From: Pseudoflavonifractor phocaeensis
Lineage (GTDB): Bacteria > Bacillota > Clostridia > Oscillospirales > Oscillospiraceae
Length of the DNA: 32,254 nucleotides
NCBI RefSeq assembly: GCF_016901955.1
Contig: NZ_JACJLC010000028.1
Coordinates: 1-32,254, forward strand
Direction of reading: 5' to 3'
Shown here: positions 30,956 to 32,254 of the stretch, piece after piece
How the letters are laid out: every line of letters starts with the position of its first letter
Numbering within the stretch: the first letter of the stretch is position 1
Made by a program: the position numbers and the translations under genes
The notes under the pieces: model-generated
Told to the model about the DNA's origin: nothing
The model's database searches: none
The model's input: the letters and a program-made list of their open reading frames with translations, nothing else

Positions 30956-31804
30956 ATGGCCGATCTGAAGAACAAGACCATTATTACCGTGGCCACCACC
31001 GGCGCCTGGCCCACCAAGGAAAACAATCCCAACGTGCCCATGACCCCCGCTGAAATCGCCGAGGACGTGTACGCCTGCTGGAAAGCCGGCGCCGCCGTCG
31101 CCCACCTGCACATGCGGGACGACCAGGGTAAGGGCACTATGGACAAGGAGAAGTTCCGCCAGACCGTGGAGCTGCTGCGGGCCAACCACCCCGACTGCGA
31201 CATCATCCTGAACATGACCACCTCCGGCGACCTGAACGCCACCGACGAGACCCGCCAGATCCACCTGAAGGAGCTGCGCCCCGAGATGGGTTCCTACGAC
31301 TGCGGCTCCATGAACTGGCTGCACACCTCCCTGTTCCTCAATCCTCCCGCCTTCCTGGAGGAGCTGGGCAAGAATATGCAGGAATGGGGCGTAAAGCCTG
31401 AGATCGAGGCCTTTGACCCCGGCATGATCGCCAACGCCCAGTACTATCTGAAGAAGGGCGTACTCAAGGGGCCCCTGCACTTCCAGTTCTGCATGGGTTG
31501 CGCCAACGGCATTCCCGGCTCTATGAAGAACCTGATTTTCATGAAGGAGACCATGGAGTCCCTGTGCCCCGGCTCCACCTGGAGCTGCTTCGGCGTGGGC
31601 CACTCTGCCATGACCATGCTGTACGGCGCCGTGGCCCTGGGCGGCCACATCCGCGTGGGCATGGAGGACAATGTCATGTACTCTAAGGGCGTTCTGGCGG
31701 ACAGCAACGTGCAGTTCGTGGAACGGGCTCGCCGGGTCATCGAGGAGTTCGGCAAGCAGGTCGCTACTCCCGCCGAGGCCCGCGAGATCCTCAGCCTGAA
31801 GTAA
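30956..31804 (+). CDS. BKACE-family enzyme, probable triacetate acetoacetate-lyase
   Basis: Beta-keto acid cleavage enzymes (formerly DUF849) react a beta-keto acid with acetyl-CoA to give acetoacetate and a new acyl-CoA. The 282-residue protein has the N-terminal TVATTGAWPT, the metal-binding HLHMRD (H50, H52), GCANGIPGS near 181-189, and the C-terminal GGHIRVGMEDN (229-239, with H231, R233 and E237). With 3,5-dioxohexanoate as substrate the products are acetoacetate and acetoacetyl-CoA, ready for thiolysis or butyrate formation. ATG 30956 has a weak, distant AAAGGA. It is the last gene of the operon, after a gap with a hairpin. Related members act on 3-keto-5-aminohexanoate or dehydrocarnitine, so the substrate is inferred from context. 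Confidence 0.8.
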   Translation: MADLKNKTIITVATTGAWPTKENNPNVPMTPAEIAEDVYACWKAGAAVAHLHMRDDQGKGTMDKEKFRQTVELLRANHPDCDIILNMTTSGDLNATDETRQIHLKELRPEMGSYDCGSMNWLHTSLFLNPPAFLEELGKNMQEWGVKPEIEAFDPGMIANAQYYLKKGVLKGPLHFQFCMGCANGIPGSMKNLIFMKETMESLCPGSTWSCFGVGHSAMTMLYGAVALGGHIRVGMEDNVMYSKGVLADSNVQFVERARRVIEEFGKQVATPAEAREILSLK

Positions 31805-31824
31805 AATATATCCTTTCCCTTGCC

Positions 31825-31862
31825 ACGGGGCCTGTTGCGGACAAGCAACGGGCCCCGTTTTA
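31825..31862 (+). terminator. Terminator of the phloroglucinol-type operon
   Basis: A 14-bp stem (ACGGGGCCTGTTGC arm, one U-G pair) with a 6-base loop is followed by TTTTA, 20 bases after the last stop codon. Confidence 0.88.
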
Positions 31863-31965
31863 TCGGCCATTTGTCTTTTCTGTCCAGATAGCCCTCTGTG
31901 AGGCTGCCAGCGGCTTTCTGCCGGGTTTTTACCCGCTTCTCGTCCCCCTGGCCGCTTTGGAATTG

Positions 31966-32010
31966 CCGTCTCTGACGCCCGCCTGAGAGCCGTCAGAGAC
32001 GGTGTCTTTT
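31966..32010 (+). terminator. Second hairpin after the operon
   Basis: A perfect 12-bp stem (CCGTCTCTGACG at 31966-31977, CGTCAGAGACGG at 31991-32002) is followed by TGTCTTTT. It could be a back-up terminator. Confidence 0.65.
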
Positions 32011-32075
32011 CCTCATTTTTTTACTTTCACCTCTGCAACAGCCGGAAATCCCCCTCTCCCAAATTTTTAAGCCTG

Positions 32076-32096
32076 TTTTTGTGCATACTTTACAGT
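32076..32096 (+). promoter_or_regulatory. Candidate operator, copy 3
   Basis: This 21-base sequence (core TTGTGCATACTTTACAG) matches 27325-27345 at 18 positions. Its flanks also match: CCAAATTTTT stands about 6-8 bases before both copies, and a T-rich stretch with TAAA follows both. It lies about 110 bases before the promoter at 32203. Confidence 0.5.
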
Positions 32097-32202
32097 CTGT
32101 TTTTAAAATCCTTTGTTCCTTTTATTTGCTCGTCAAAAGTTTAACTAATGTCTACTGAATAACAGAAAAAGCCTTATATATCAAGCTATAGAAGGCGTTT
32201 TA

Positions 32203-32211
32203 TGGTATAAT
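32203..32211 (+). promoter_or_regulatory. Extended -10 promoter element at the right edge
   Basis: TGGTATAAT is an extended -10 box; no good -35 hexamer stands 17 bases upstream, so an activator may be needed. The predicted start falls within the inverted repeat GGTGCAAGG (32213-32221)/CCTTGCACC (32246-32254). Confidence 0.5.
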
Positions 32212-32254
32212 AGGTGCAAGGAAAAGAGGGAAAATGCGCAAAAAACCTTGCACC

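Larger units (their letters stand above)
31863..32254. promoter_or_regulatory. Non-coding right end with operator copy and promoter
   Basis: About 390 bases carry no gene. They contain a second hairpin (31966-32002), an operator-like copy (32076-32096), an AT-rich tract, an extended -10 promoter (32203-32211) and a 9-bp inverted repeat at the edge. This looks like the control region of another plus-strand unit. An ATG at 32234 after AAGAGGG could begin a frame, but it lies in the hairpin loop and is cut by the window end. Confidence 0.5.

Noticed and set aside
28840-31804. Carnitine degradation as the role of the dehydrogenase and BKACE genes
   Set aside because: Carnitine dehydrogenase and dehydrocarnitine cleavage enzymes belong to the same two families, but the cyclase-family hydrolase and SDR have no place in that route, whereas all four fit phloroglucinol.
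1-32254. CRISPR arrays, prophage, tRNA or rRNA genes
   Set aside because: I saw no regularly spaced repeats, no phage structural or integrase genes, and no cloverleaf or rRNA-like sequence on either strand.

Overview
The window looks like a piece of the chromosome of a GC-rich, anaerobic, endospore-forming Firmicute of the Oscillospiraceae type (Flavonifractor, Pseudoflavonifractor, Lawsonibacter and similar gut bacteria). The basis is high GC with Firmicute-style AGGAGG ribosome sites and TTGACA/TATAAT promoters, sporulation genes (ylbJ, spmA, spmB, an AbrB/SpoVT-type regulator), an anaerobic ribonucleotide reductase activase (nrdG), anaerobic-type cobalamin genes (cbiD, cbiF, cbiG) and a terminal operon that fits anaerobic phloroglucinol breakdown. 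The genus is an inference from this gene content.

Layout. 102-3408 (-): cobalamin genes cbiD-cbiF-cbiG behind a cobalamin riboswitch and terminator. 3445-5972 (-): a CtpE-like P-type ATPase. 6042-6299 (+): a small membrane protein. 6340-7290 (-): a ROK sugar kinase. 7404-9574 (-): a glycolipid-type glycosyltransferase followed by a flippase-like membrane protein. 9698-10317 (-): a phosphopantetheinyl transferase with a terminator-like hairpin in its leader. 10358-13300 (+): an OmpR-type response regulator and histidine kinase. 13312-15040 (-): nifS-nifU for Fe-S cluster assembly. 15110-17909 (+): an AI-2E family transporter, YlbJ and a small Cys-containing protein. 17966-19068 (-): spmA-spmB. 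19189-19582 (+): an AbrB-like regulator. 19742-22322 (-): two tandem XRE regulators, a Nudix hydrolase, a TrmN6-like methylase and RsmI. 22336-22684: a small divergent gene and a REP-like element. 22684-26649 (-): nadE, a split chromate-type transporter pair and nrdG, with a 233-bp insertion/duplication at the nadE 3' end.

The most interesting part is 26723-32254. A divergent HxlR-family regulator faces a five-gene operon: a cupin, an SDR, a 3-hydroxyacyl-CoA-dehydrogenase-like enzyme, a cyclase-family hydrolase and a BKACE-family enzyme. The last four match, family by family, the known anaerobic phloroglucinol route: phloroglucinol reductase, dihydrophloroglucinol cyclohydrolase, 3-hydroxy-5-oxohexanoate dehydrogenase and triacetate acetoacetate-lyase. 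The products would be acetoacetate and acetoacetyl-CoA. Phloroglucinol is the A-ring product of flavonoid cleavage, so the operon suggests a gut bacterium that lives partly on dietary polyphenols. The genes have extremely biased codon use, as expected for very high expression. The cupin lacks the usual metal-binding histidines and has no assigned step. A 17-21 bp imperfect palindrome of TTGTRC-N5-GCACA type occurs twice before the operon and again after it, at 32076, ahead of another promoter. This points to a local regulon that continues beyond the window.
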